DNA from: Protea cynaroides
Taxonomy: Eukaryota > Streptophyta > Magnoliopsida > Proteales > Proteaceae
Assembly (NCBI GenBank): GCA_028583415.1
Contig: CM053267.1
Coordinates: forward strand, 14,891,104-14,955,103
DNA: 64,000 nt
Direction: 5' to 3'
The notes beneath the pieces were generated by a model, which did no database searches, was not told the origin of the DNA, and saw only the letters and a list, made by a program, of their open reading frames with translations. How positions within the stretch are numbered: the first letter of the stretch is position 1; every line of letters starts with the position of its first letter. A program made the position numbers and the translations under genes. Shown here in pieces: positions 22,482-34,648 of this stretch.

Positions 22482-25400
22482 GGCTACATCAGGTCATTGC
22501 TTCAACCATTGATTAGATAAAATATTGTGATCACATATAGAAATGCTAAAAGTAGCTCACCTTAAAATCCTTGGACTAAGTAAGAACACAAACATCAAAT
22601 TGTAAACATCATCATGTCTTAGTATTTAAGGTCAATGTGGACACTACATGTCAAAATACTTGCACCCTCACCCATTTATGGACTGCACAAGTGGAAAATT
22701 GGGTTATGGAAGTTGCATGTCACGGTGATTGAACAGGTCAAATACAAATTAGTCCTGACATTTGACTGAAGTTAATAGCTGCTTAATCATTGGAAGTTTA
22801 CAGGAGTCATTCTTCAGGTGACAGATTACTACTAGAATTACCAAAAATAACTACTTCACAGAAGCTTACTATGGTTGCCTCAAACTGAAGCACCCTGGGA
22901 CTAGATCCGTAAGTCCCTACACAGTAGCAAAGTCCTCAAACTGAGTAACTCTACTAGCTTGCATAAAATGTGCATCCTCTAAGCCACCTCTGGCATATAA
23001 AGGGAGATAATACCATACGCTACCTCTGATAACATCACAAGGCAAAGTATGTACATGTAAGAATAACAAATAATAATATGGCCATACACATTAATGAAAA
23101 ATGCATAAGAGCAAGATATCATTTAATCAAAATATTAAACATTGTCTGTGTGAATAAAAATTACACTCTCACTAAAAAAAATACATCAAAAGGATCCAAC
23201 TAATCTCATACAAGCAACAAACTCCTAAAAAGTATTCAGAGATAATCATTTTGTTAATGGATCTGCAATCATGGCATCTATAGTAATGTGCTCAATAATG
23301 ATCTGTGACTCAAACCTTCTCCCTAACTAGGAGATATTTTATGTCAATGTGCTTTGAACCAAAAGAATTTTTGTTGTTGCACAAAAAATGCATTGCAGTA
23401 GAATTATCACAATACATCTTTAACGGTCTGGCTATGGAATCAACCACCTGAAGCCCTAAGATGAAGTTCCTTAACCATAAAGCCTGAACTGTGGCCTCAT
23501 AACACACTACAAGTTTTGCCTACATAATAGATAAAGAGTCTGCTTCACACTCTTCTATGATATAGCACCTCCAGCCATCATGAAAATATTACCATCTGGA
23601 CACCCTGCAAAGTTAGAATCTGAATATCTGATCCCTTCAAGAATATTTGTCCTTCTAGAGGTCAGCATAGGTCTCTAGTACCCTGAAGATACCTCATAAC
23701 CTTCTTTGCTACTACCCAATGTGCTCAACCTGGATCACTTTGGAACCTTCTAAATACGCTGAAGGAAAACAATGTCGGGTCATGTACAAACCTATGCATA
23801 CATGAAGCACAACCACTCATGTTGAACCATTTCATTACTCAGTCAATATATATTCTCTATGATAAGCCAAGACCTATTACGAAGAATCTCTATACCAAAA
23901 CATAGGATGCCTCACTAAGATCCTTTATATCGAACTGGCAGGAGAATATTCTATTTGTCTCATGTAGAATACTTATGTCATTACTTGCCAAAAGTATATA
24001 ATCTACATAGAGAACGAGAAAGATAAATTTTCTTCCACTGACCTTAAAGTATATACATTGATCAATAACATTTTTCTAGAAACCCAGTGAGGTAACAACT
24101 TGGTCAAACCTCAAATACCATTGCTTGAAAGCCTGTTTTAAGCCATAGAGCGACTTTTTTTAGTTTACACACCATATGCTTAGTGCCCAGCCGTTATGAG
24201 ACATAGAGGTTGCTCCATTTACACATCTTCTACCAAGGTCCCATTGAGAAAAGCAATCATCACATTCATCTGGTATAGTTCCAAGTCAAACTGTGCAACG
24301 AAGGCCATAATGATCCTGAAAGAGTCTTTAAAAATCACTGCTAAGAAAGTTTTTATATAATCTATTTCTTCTTTCTAACTAAGTTTTTTTTTGCTACAAG
24401 TGGCTTTATAGCTCTCATTTTTGCCTCTAGGAACTCTTTTGGTCTTAAAATCTACTTACATCCAATTGGCCTGTAGCCCTTGAGCAGTTCAATAATTCTA
24501 ATACCTCATTGGTTTTCATGGATTCCAACTCATCTTGCATAACAACCATTCATTAAGAGCAATGAGGATTATCAATAACTAGTTGAAAAGGAATAGGGTC
24601 AAATGCAGCTCCTATGTCATACTCATCTCCTGTAAATATGTGACAAAGTTGCTAGAAATGGTGGATCGATGAATCCGCTCTGACCACCTCAATTGTAAAA
24701 CTGTGACTACTAGCTCAATTGAGGTATGATCAACTACTGAAACTAACTGTAGGCTCCACAAGTTCCTAAACAGGTACGCTCACCTGCTAAACAGATGTAC
24801 GAACAATAGTCGATGATGGGAGACAAGGAATTGGTACTACAACATGTTCTTCTTTAAAAGCAAAAATAGGAGGTTGAGGTTCTGATGGCTTGTATTATTT
24901 TTAAAGAAAATAGCTCCCTCAGAATCGAAAACTAGTAGAGTGAGATGAACAATAAAAATTGTATCCTTTTGACCTATCGTGATAATTAATAAAACGTTCG
25001 CTTATGGCCTTCAAATCAAGTTTCTTCATCTGTGGATTATAAGGTCTCACCTTCATTGTACATCCCCAAACATGGAGACAGTGAATATTAGATTTTTTTT
25101 GTCATTCTATAACTCATGTAGAGTCTTTGGATCTGACTTGGCACCTTGTTTAAGATATATACAGATATCTTTAATGTATCTCCCCATAAAAAAACCAGAT
25201 AAGATAAACTTACTTACCATGCTTCTTATCATGTTTATTAGTGTACGATGTTGCCTTTTAGCAATACCGTTCTGTTTTGGGGTGCCTGGCATAGTGTACT
25301 GAGTATTAATGCCACATTACTGTAAATACTTTGAAAATTGTCTAAGGTCGCGGTCAGTATCATAACTACCATAATACTCTGCGCCTCGATCAGATTTCAC

Positions 25401-26976
25401 TGCCTTTATCTTCTTTTCTATTTTAAGTTCAATTTCAGCCTTGAATATTTAAAAAGCTTGTAGGGATTCATACTTCTCTTGAATAGGATAAACATAACCA
25501 CAACGTGAGTGATCATCAATGAAGGTAATGAAGTAATGATATCCTCCCATTGCAATAGGAGTGAGCGGGTCACAAATATAAGTGTGAAGTAGCTTTAAAA
25601 CTTCCTCCTTTCAAAATGCCCCTTTGATTATAGCTCTAGTGAGTTTCCACTTGATACAATCAACACATACCTCAAAATCAAAAAAATTAAGTTGTTGAAG
25701 AATATCATCTTTGATTAACCATTCCATTCTTGGTTTAGAAATGTATCCTAAACGTTTATGCCACAACATTGAAGAGTTGTCATTAAACATTGGAAGTTTA
25801 GATCCCAAAACAACATTTACAATAAAGGAATGAACAGTATGTGGAGTAAGAGCAACATGTAACTCAAGCCTATAAAGGCCATCACATAATGAAGCTGAAT
25901 CAATCAATTTGGATCCAAAATAACACACCATTTTATTATTGGCAATGTTAAAAACAAAACATTTGCTATCCAATCTTGAAACTAAAATAAGTTTAATCTA
26001 AGTGAGGGTACATAAATTACACTGTCTAACTCCAAAACATAACCGGAAGATAAAGGCAAATCAAATACTCCTACAAAATCCACTTGGATCCTCTCCCCCC
26101 ATTCCCTACATAAATGTACAGTTTCCATCATTTGGTAACCTCTTATTTCTTAGTTCATACATAGAATTTATATTTTGAATACTTTCTCTAATATCAAATC
26201 ACCAAGAAGTAGGAGAAACATCAATCAAATTGAACTCAGAACAAACTAGAGCTAGTGGGGTACCTATGATCAAATCCTGAGATTGAGTAATCAGTAAGGC
26301 TGCATTCTTCTATTTCTTATTCTTGAAACTATAGCAATCAACTTTCTTGTGGCCCACTTTCTTGTACTAATTACACTTGCCTTGAAATCTTGTTGACCCT
26401 CGACCATTTCTTTTGAAGCTTCATTGTTTAGGCTTAAAGTGCTTACTAGTCTTTTTGAATTTGTTAAATTTCCATTTAGGCTTTTTATCATTTGAAATTC
26501 CTCAGTAATATTTTTTTTATCCTCATGAACAAATAAATGCACTGTGTGTAACTCCACTTCTTGCACAAGGATTAAAGTCATCTACTCTATTGTCCATTCA
26601 AAACTATTGGCATGATAGAAAGTTTTTAGGTTTTCAATTTGAGCAAAAAGAGACTGCATAATCTACCAAACTAGGAAATGATCCGATATCTTCATCCATT
26701 TTGGAGAGTTTGTTCGCATACCAATGTGGCTATGAACTCCATTTACCCCATCACATTGAGTTACAATGAACAACTCTAGAAAAGTACATCTTTCTGCTTT
26801 ATCTAAATTTTGAAATATTTTTCCTACTCTTACTAGATATAATTTTACAATCTTCTGCTTAGTACTCTCTCTGATGATTCTGTCATTACTATGTTTTATT
26901 ATCATTAAGCACAATCTATTGGATTCCTCCCAATCCTTTGAAAGAGTCATGGCTTTAGTGTCACTAACAATCATAG
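22482..26976 (-). pseudogene. gag-pol: Copia gag-pol, decayed
   Basis: On the minus strand: the rest of gag (26976-26290, KDWEESNRLCLMIIK, degenerate CCHC), a GAG-pre-integrase domain (25973-25611, MLWHKRLGYI), and integrase to about 24600. In the integrase, the catalytic Glu region reads NGIAKRQH instead of the usual AER. RT follows (about 24560-23600), where the YVDD motif reads YVDYILLASND, and RNase H (23507-23310, YCDNSTAMHF). Loss of the catalytic Glu and of the second Asp, plus many stops, show it is inactive. The gag N-terminus continues at 34343 beyond R1. In Copia elements integrase precedes RT, as here. Confidence 0.87.
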
Positions 26977-27796
26977 TGTAAGGTTGTGGAATTTTCAAAA
27001 ATGCCCTCGAATTTTCCTAAGAGAACATGGATCAACGATTTTTGACTTTGATCTTGTCCACCCATGCTGATGGACGGTAAATATTTGGAGTTGCCACTTA
27101 GATTAAGGTCTTCGACCTCAAATGTAGTCTCATCATAGGACAAGACATCTATTGACTCATGACCCAACATATATCAGCTTTGGTCTATCAGAGAACAGGT
27201 AAGCGTTCAAGGTACAGTTTGGGAAGGTGTTAGACACCCAAAGTTATCCGATCCGACCTCCTATATGATTCTACTTTCCTTAAACTCTATGGTTATGACT
27301 ATTCATGGTCAATGGATGATTAGGGCTCATGGGGGATCCTATGACAAGTTGCTAAGTCCTTCTGACCTAAGTTCAACCAAACATGTTCTGAAAGAAATAA
27401 ACAAAAAAAAAAATGAACAGTGAACCGAATCGAAGATGGTTCGGCGATAGACTGAATCTGAGACGTCCATCTCAAATTACCTACATATTTCATCCTAGAA
27501 ATCAAGTCCAATAACGTAGTTTGAATGGATTATTATTAAAGCTTATGGATGTGATTTATACTTGAGCTTTATTAGATTCAATGTTTAAGTTAAAATTTAT
27601 GCTTGATGAATGGTTGTGATTGAATCTGGATAGTCCATATGGACTAAAAGTACCATACTTGGAGATTCTTCTAAATTGCCTATGTATTTCAGAGGTCTTA
27701 GAAATTAGGTACAACGTAGTTCGTTAAGATGGATGGATTATAGATGTAATTATGGTTATGGGAAATGGATATAGATAACCTAAAAGACTAAGGATG

Positions 27797-28390
27797 TGTC
27801 TTCAGGAATCTATCCCTCTAGACAAGATTTGGTTATGCCTTTGGGAATCTATCCTTCTGGACAAGATTTGAGTATGCTTTTCGGAATTTATCCCTCTGGA
27901 CAGGATCTGGGTATGCTTTTGGGAATCTATCCCTTTAAACAGGATCTGAGTATGTCTTCGGGAATCTATCCCTCTGGACAGGGTCTGAATATACCTTTGG
28001 GAATCTATCTCTCTGGACAGGGTTTAAGGATACCTTTGGAAATCTATCCCTCTGGATAGGATCTGAGTATACTTTCAAAAATCTATTCCTCTGGACAAGG
28101 TTTGAATATGTCTTTCGAGAATCTATGTCTGTAGACAGGATTTGAGTATGCCTTCGAAAATCTATCTCTCTAGATAGGGTCTGAGTATACCTCTGGAAAT
28201 CTATCCCTCTAGACAGGGGTCTGAGTAAGTCTTTCGAGAATCTATCCCTCTGGATAAGATCTAAGTATGCCTTTGAGAATCCATCCCTTTAGACAGGGAT
28301 CTGAGTATACCTTCGGGAATCTATCCCTCTGGATAGGATTTGAGTACGCCTTCAGGAATCTATCCCTCTAGACAAAAGGGTGTGGAACCA
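27797..28390. repeat. 39-bp tandem array in R1
   Basis: About 15 imperfect units of the type GGATCTGAGTATGCCTTCGG followed by GAATCTATCCCTCTGGACA. Because 39 is a multiple of three, one plus-strand frame stays open for 87 codons as a 13-residue repeat. I regard this as a by-product. R2 has an unrelated 34-bp array at the same position. Confidence 0.9.
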
Positions 28391-29229
28391 TATTTGGAAA
28401 TCTTTTTCAAACTGCCTACGTATCCTAGGGTTTGTCATAAAAACCAGGATCTGCGTAGTTTGGAAAGATGACCCATTTGGGTGACCCACATGGGTCAGAA
28501 TTTGGATAGTCCCGCAGGATCGAGTGGTGATCCTAGAAATCTATGTTTGGATTCACATTACACCTATCTAGGTTCCTGTACCCTAAGAGAGATGCACTGA
28601 AGGGGTAAGGATCGTCCTAGAACTACCCTGACCTTAAACCCTAATTTTAGAATGTGTTAGGCTAGACTTTATGTTTATTGATTAAGACTTTTATCTTTTC
28701 TACTTTTACCCTTCCCATGAATGTGGGTGCCTACATGTACGTCCCCACACCTAGGTTTGTCTTCTGTCAGTGTACATGCATGATGGTTCGACTAGGGTGT
28801 AGCAAAAAGTAAGTTCTTGCCAAAATATACATCATTCAAATATGACAATAGCAAAGCATATCAAATATGGCAAGTATGCACAAAGATAGCAATGCAGATA
28901 GTCTAAACATGGAAGTTTGCACAAACTAATAGTGTAAGTATTCTAATGCATGGTAATGTGTACAAAGATAACAGTGTAAACAATCTATGCATGACAATGT
29001 GCATGAATATAGCAATGTAAACAAAATTAGAACCTCGATCTATGATTCAGATCTAGTACACCTCACATTGACAACACATCAGATCAGATGCTAGATCTAA
29101 GGCTCAAATTTGGTGTAGATCTCACATCAACCATTAGATCAAATCCTCAATATAAAAAAAGCCAAGATCAATGGTTCAAATCAAACATCAAGTTATAATT
29201 ATGATCAATGACTCAAATCTCATCAAAAC

Positions 29230-29490
29230 TTCCAAGGTCAACGGCTCAAATTCATCCAAATCACTCATAATGATAATCCAATTGTTTAAATCACATATCA
29301 TGATAATCTGACGGTTCAGATTCGTTTAAAATACTCATGATGAAGATTCATTTAAAATACTTATGATGAGGATCCAATGGTTCTGATTCATTTAAAACAC
29401 TCATGATGAAGATCTAAGGTTCAAATTCATTTAAAACACTCACGACGAAGATCCAATGGTCCAGATTCATCTAAATCACTCATCATGTGA
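29230..29490. repeat. About 40-bp tandem array in R1
   Basis: Six or seven degenerate units with the pattern TCATGATGAAGATCCAATGG followed by TTCAGATTCATTTAAAACAC. It follows a longer tract of related GATCAA..GGCTCAAAT phrases from about 29030. Non-coding. Confidence 0.75.
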
Positions 29491-30127
29491 TCAAAATCAA
29501 AATCAACATCCAATGGCTCATATTTAATCATCTAAAAATCAAAGATCAATGGGTAGATTTTAATTCCATCAAAAATTGATAACCAATGGGTGAGAATTCA
29601 TAACATGATTAGAATAATACCATATACTAAGTATTGTACAAACAGGAAATACCAAAGGTCAAAAATATACTATACACTATGTAATCAAAGATAAATAAAA
29701 AAATAATATACATAGTATCAAAGATTAAATAAAGGAAAAAAGATAATTGCCTTCCCTGTACTATGTCTAAAAGACAAATGCCCCCAAAAGTTTTTGGAAA
29801 AGACAAACGTCCCCTATATTTAACGGTGTTAAAATGAGTCATTATCCTTTCCAATTTCTGGATCCTCCAATCGAGGATCCAACGGTCTCTCTTTAACTCG
29901 GCGCGTCTACCAATACATCGATAGGTGTGCCTGGTTAAGAGAGACCGCTGGATCCTCAATTGGAGGATCCAACAATTGGAGACGATAATAACCCTTCTAC
30001 CCTGATATCCCAAAGAAAATGAACTCTCCTCTCATCTTCTTTTTCATTCTCCCTCACCTTCTTACCGATGGGGTAGAGATGCATTGGATTCTGGTGAGGA
30101 GGAAGCTAATCTCTCGTCCATGTTAGA

Positions 30128-30380
30128 TTGAAGTTTCAGGCAACGAGCTTCGGTGGCTCACCGGAAGAGCAGAATACCGACGCCCATGCCATCTTCTCGC
30201 CGGAGAACCCCAATGCCCAAGAGATCAGAACCCACAAAGCCCATCAAAATCCTTCATCGATGCCATTCAGAGCCGATCCTTTACACAGTCAAACTTTTCT
30301 TGGGCGATGACTACGAAGCCCATATATAGAAAATCGATGCCGTCCTCTACCGTCCCCAGACCGAAAGATCCGAATCAGTA
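30128..30380 (+). other. Possible second captured coding fragment in the Pack-MULE
   Basis: An open stretch (KFQATSFGGSPEEQNTDA), followed in another frame by DDYEAHI and KIDAVLYRPQTERS, has exon-like composition. I do not recognise the parent gene. It may be the 5' untranslated part or an upstream neighbour captured with PI31. Confidence 0.3.
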
Positions 30381-30384
30381 AACA

Positions 30385-30846
30385 GTGGCCACTCCAGACT
30401 CTTTATTGGCGTTGATTAGGGCTTATAAGCCTTCTTTTAGAAACCCTCACGACAAAATTGCATTTGCTATTCACGCCACCTTTCTCGCCTCTGGTTATGT
30501 CCCTGTCGCGGTTGGGCCTCCTGCCTTCTCCGACACTGTTTTGTCCTCTCCTTCTACAACAGGTATATCCATTGTTTTTTCAGTCTTCTTCTTCTGCTAT
30601 GTATTTTTCCTCTGCAGTCTTTTTCCTTTGGTGGGTATAATGATCTGATTTCTTGAATTTGGTAGATGAAGTTGGGAGAGAGGAATGGAATGCGATGGAT
30701 GATGGTTGTGGTTTCCTCTACCGCAAAGAGGAAAACGGTGCCAAGAAATCAGTCTTAGTGAAATGTTTGCCTATCGGGGATAAATTAATTATGGATGCAC
30801 TAGTTTTGGGAGGTGCAGTAGAGAACCTATCAACCTCCAAATTGAG
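30385..30846 (+). pseudogene. Captured fragment of a PI31 proteasome-regulator gene
   Basis: Two exons. Exon 1 (30385-30562) encodes ATPDSLLALIRAYKPSFRNP then DKIAFAIHATFLASGY. A GT-AG intron follows (30563-30665). Exon 2 (30666 to about 30846) encodes DEVGREEWNAMDDGCGFLYR then KKSVLVKCLPIGDKLIMDAL. This matches, by recall, the N-terminal domain of plant 'probable proteasome inhibitor' PI31, which binds the 20S proteasome or its assembly partners. The start codon is GTG where ATG is expected, and the C-terminal part is absent. Retention of the intron shows capture from genomic DNA. Confidence 0.75.
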
Positions 30847-31257
30847 TAATCTTTTTTTTTTAATATACAAAAAACAAGTTCAACAGCTTCAACTTTTACC
30901 TGAATTGAATAAAAATTCAGAGCAAAACTCTCTCTCATCTTGAATTTATAACACATAATTCAAATTCATACCTGATCATTCAGAGAAATGGCCACGTAAA
31001 GAAACTTCTTTGTTGGAATAGAAGAAACGTTCATAGATCGGACGTGATTCTGATTACACAATTCTTTGCAGTCCTCATGGCTTTCCTTCGACACTATCCC
31101 CATTATAGAAGACATTCTCTCTCTCTCTCTCTCATTCTTTTTCGATATGGAGGAAGAAGTCGGGGTTAAATAAACTAGTGCAGTGGCAGCAGTCACGTGA
31201 TCCACGTGCTTATAGGATTTGGTTCTAAAGAATTTGATGGTTTGAAACACAAAAGTA

Positions 31258-31410
31258 AAGGTCAAGAGAAAACCCACCGCCACCGTTTCCATCACTCCAT
31301 CTGATTTTGGCTGCCCACGGTTAGAAGTGAAGTCATGAGAAAGTCCACTGTCACTGTCTCTGTCACTCGATTTGATTCTGGCTGCCCACCCCCATTGTCT
31401 CTGTCATTCC
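31258..31410. repeat. About 55-bp tandem duplication near the Pack-MULE right end
   Basis: Two imperfect copies of a block containing GGGCAGCCA(G/A)AATCA and GAGTGA, ending in CTTTCTCATGAC or TTTCTCTTGAC on the minus strand, with a partial third. Part of an unassigned minus-strand open frame (31295-30966) overlaps it. Confidence 0.5.
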
Positions 31411-31749
31411 TTGGTTTTTTTTTTTCCTTTTGGTAAAAGTGAGTCACCCTTGTAAAGGGTTAATTTCATCATTAAAATAAAATTATCCTTTCTCTCTCAG
31501 TATCTAATGAAATATTCCTAACGGTATGGGTCTATTTGTATTTTAATAGTGATTCTAAGAGAGACATTTATTTTTTCTAGAAACTTTTAAGGGCATTTGT
31601 TCTTTAGGCATAGTACAGGAAAGACAACCTTCTTTTTCTTAAAATAAAATAACATATGATACAAAAATGTACATAATATGCATATAATATCATGTAACAT
31701 GCATGCAATCAAGAATTAAAAATGAAACAACAACACTACATGCAAATTA

Positions 31750-33230
31750 CTGTAAACCGAGAAGAAGAAGAAAAAAACTAACCTGGTTCAAGGTGTTGCC
31801 GATGGTTCTCGCATGGTGTCGTGAGGGCCATCGGGTTGCCGATGATGGTTGAGGGTGATGGCGATGATGATTGTGGAATGGTCTCGGTGAGTGGTGAAGA
31901 GAGTTGCAGGTGGTATGGAGATTGGATTGGAGATGGTGTAGTGTAGTGTCGACCAGGTGAATCAACAAGGGTAAGGGAGATGGTGCTGTAGCTCAAGTTC
32001 TTTTCTTTGCAGGTGGCTCGGTTGAGGTGATTGAAGGGATTGGGGAATGATGATCAGTTTTGGTCGTGGGTTGATGAGCAGGGCAGGTGTTTGATTGAGT
32101 TTTGGTTGATAAGCTGAGGTTTGGCTAGAGACTGGTTGCAGTTGCAGGGTGATGAGGGTGGTGGGCTGAAGTGCAAATCAGTGGGCTGCAGATGGTTAAG
32201 GTGGTGGTTGTTACAGCCAGGTCGGTAGGGTGTCGCTTATAGCAAGTGTAGCGGTAGGTAAGTGTCAAGAGTTTTTCCAACCCCCAGAAATATTGTCAAT
32301 GGAGGTATTTATAGGGAGAGCTTGGTTCCGTGGAACATGCTCAAGTGATGGGGAGTTGGTCGAATGGAAGTTAGGTGCTGTACAAGGCATGGTGATAGGT
32401 GGCGGGTATGGGCAGCAGGAGTTGGTTGAGTATGGGAGAGGGTTGTGAGTTGTCGATCAGTTAAGGGAGGGATGGTGCATGGTGGTGGTGCTCTGTATAG
32501 ATTGCATGGGAGAGGGGTTCGATGGAGTGATTCAGGTATGGCTGGGGTCTGGCCAGTTTAATGAGGGATGGGAGGTGGGAGTGTAGTCGTCGGCTAGTGT
32601 GGGTATGGTTGGGGTTTGGCTGGTTTGAAGAGGGATGGGAGGTGGAGTGTAGTTGGCAGTGGAGCAGGGTGTAGGTGTGTTCGGTCAAGAAGATGGGAGG
32701 AAGGGGTGCTGGGTCGCGTGGAGTTATTGGCCATGGTTTTATGAGGGAATGGCTGTGTGAAATTGGGAGGCTCATGGGTCGATCCCACCGGGAATACGAA
32801 ACCTATAACTAATAGAATGAATGAGAGGCGTCCCCAACAAAACAAATAAAATAGCTTAAAGAGACAGGGAACACCTCCCAGAACCAGAACATAGGCGCCG
32901 ACCTCTCCGCCACCAAATAGTTGTTGAATGGAGGGCTAACCATGGGGATGGCTACGGCTGTGGTGCTGTACAGGGAATGGTGGAGGTGCTCAAGAGGTAA
33001 GGTGGCTTGGGATATGGTGGAGGTGCTGTACACAGGAAAGGAGGTGAGTTGATGGAATTTTGGCCATAGTGGTATGGGAAAATCGATGAGATGGGGTGGG
33101 CTCAAGATATAGGTGATGGTAGTGGTTTGTGGCAGTGTGACAGCATGGGAGGATGAGTTGGTCGGTGGCTATAATGAGGTGGCTTTGGTGAGATGGGGTT
33201 AGAGAGAGGTGTAGGTGGCAGCACCTCCCT
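31750..33230. other. G/T-rich strand-asymmetric tract of R1
   Basis: About 1.5 kb dominated by GGTGG, GATGG and GTTGG words on the plus strand, giving spurious His/Pro-rich frames on the minus strand. R2 has a comparable tract at 58300-59330. No gene recognised. Confidence 0.6.
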
Positions 33231-33272
33231 CTTTCCCTCTCTCTCTCTCTCTCTCTCTTCGGGTTCTTCTCT

Positions 33273-33336
<64 letters not shown>
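33231..33336. repeat. (CT)n then (AT)n microsatellites of R1
   Basis: About 28 bp of CT followed, after a short gap, by about 60 bp of AT. The same order occurs in R2 at 59341-59572, where both are longer. Confidence 0.95.
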
Positions 33337-33341
<5 letters not shown>

Positions 33342-34342
33342 CATACGAATATATATAATATATACATAAAGTACAAATGCATGAGCTGGACCAATTCAGT
33401 CCTGATCGGTCTGGACTAGGTCAGGCTAGATTGGTCAAGGTTGATTAGGTTGGACTAACTTGGGTTGAACCGGGTCGGGTTAGACTAGGTTATACTGGCT
33501 TCTCTTTCTCTTTCTGTCATTTTATAAACTAATTCGGCTTGCAGCTCTACAAGGAATTCTTCGACGACCTCTGTCCAGGATTTTTCACTTCCACTTTGAA
33601 GAGGACCAAAAATAGAGAATAACGATGCTTGAATCACTTAATTTGGACGTTGAATGACCAAAATATGAAGAACTGAAGTTAAAATGGGTGTATTAGCTTG
33701 CAACTCTGCATGGGACCTTTCGACGGTCTTTGTCCCAAATTTTTCACGTCCACTTTAAAGAGGGCAAACAATGGAGCACACTGGCTCTTGAAATGCCTGA
33801 TTTGGATGTTGGATGGTGAAGATATGGCCGAATGAAGTCCGATCAATCTAATTTACGATAATTTTCCTAATAAATCCTTAATTTATGATAATTTATAGAA
33901 AAACCCCTGAAATAATTAAGCCATTTTTAATCCGACTAAAATCGCAATATCTTTTTCGTTTGACATCGAACTTGAGTGATTTTGGTTTCATTTTGATGTT
34001 AATTCCATGACCTATGCATTCATGCAGGTTGTAGCCCATGACCTTGCAGTGAGACCCACTAAAATCAACCTCGAAATCACCACTAAAAATTCAAACCTTG
34101 AATTGTGATCCACAACCTTTCTGATTGTGTTCACCAAGAATCCTACACACTGGGGGGCACTTTGGCTCCGCTTGGAATATCATAGAGAGCATACACGGAC
34201 TGATCGACTGTTGATTTGAGAGAGTTTTACTCACATCTCCCGTACTTTTCTAAATTTCCATTCACCTCCCTTCTCTTGCTGTCTATATACCAGTAAAGCT
34301 CTGTTTCGCTGGGGATGGCAAAAATGGCGTGCTTACACATAG

Positions 34343-34560
34343 GTGTAGAAGGTTCATCAATCCTCAAGGAAATGTCTAGACGTATAACTGCAAGCGTCAC
34401 AGTAAGAGACTTAAGCCACTCCTCACAGTTTGTGCCAGTGGGTGTCTTGATGGATGCAAAGTGGGAAGATAAAGCTGGTAAACATAAAATAATAGTTTAC
34501 CCAATCAATATGCATAATCAAGCATATAAATTACAAGAATGCCATTAATAACAATAATAA
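34343..34560 (-). pseudogene. gag: N-terminal part of Copia gag
   Basis: The minus strand reads SSHFASIKTPTGTNCEEWLK then SLTVTLAVIRLDISLRIDEP, and connects in frame across R1 to MIVSDTKAMTLSKDWEESNR at 26976. The pattern G-T-N-x-x-x-W and L-R-x-D-x-x-L-R is typical of Copia Gag. A 3'-splice-like TTTACCAG precedes it. C is inserted just upstream, so the Copia 5' LTR must lie past the window. Confidence 0.8.
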
Positions 34561-34648
34561 TAAACTTGACCAGGTGAGTAGTTAATCAGATTTCTTCTAG
34601 TCTCGTTTTCCAAAAAAATAAAAAAAAACCCAAAAGAACAAAGGTCTA

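Larger units (their letters stand above)
29735..31638. mobile_element. Pack-MULE-like element carrying a PI31 gene fragment
   Basis: Inverted repeats of about 70 bp at the ends share CCTGTACTATG(T/C)CTAAA, ACAAATGCCC and AAAAGTTT..GAAAA, diverged by roughly a quarter. A candidate 9-10 bp AT-rich duplication flanks it (TTAAATAAAG / TTAAAATAAA, one indel). R2 lacks the whole segment, so it entered R1 later. Long inverted repeats, a 9-10 bp duplication and captured gene sequence without a transposase fit a Pack-MULE. A second hairpin (GGTCTCTCTTTAA and its complement, about 29882-29947) lies inside the left end. Confidence 0.75.
26977..34337. mobile_element. Giant solo LTR R1 inserted in Copia gag
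   Basis: The ends are TGTAAGG... and ...TGCTTACA (inverted TGTAAG/CTTACA), with a perfect duplication CATAG at 26972-26976 and 34338-34342. Removing it and one CATAG restores the Copia gag frame. Length is 7361 bp, about 5.5 kb without the Pack-MULE inside it. It shares colinear blocks with R2: TTGGAGTTGCCACC near the left end, a tandem array, CCCATGAATNTGGGTGCCTA, CT then AT microsatellites, and GGTTGAACCGGGTC. No protein-coding core was recognised; the element family and its orientation are unknown. Confidence 0.85.

Noticed and set aside
23310..23507. Intact host RNase H-like gene
   Set aside because: It is the RNase H domain of the decayed Copia pol, colinear with integrase and RT on the same strand.
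27796..28059. 87-codon frame with a 13-residue repeat (GIYPSGQDL)
   Set aside because: The unit length of 39 is a multiple of three, so an open frame is expected by chance; R2 has an unrelated array in the same place.
27797..28390. CRISPR-like look of the 39-bp (and 34-bp) repeats
   Set aside because: Units are directly adjacent without unique spacers and lie in plant LTRs; they are simple tandem repeats.
30966..31295. Second captured gene on the minus strand of the Pack-MULE
   Set aside because: Partly made of a tandem duplication and an AG-rich run; no family recognised, so not called as a gene.
31747..33105. His/Pro-rich minus-strand frames in R1
   Set aside because: Produced by strand-biased GGTGG-type sequence; no domain, and the R2 counterpart has different frames.
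34315..34548. Plus-strand 77-codon frame
   Set aside because: It is the complement of the Copia gag N-terminus, which matches family motifs on the minus strand, and it crosses the R1 boundary.
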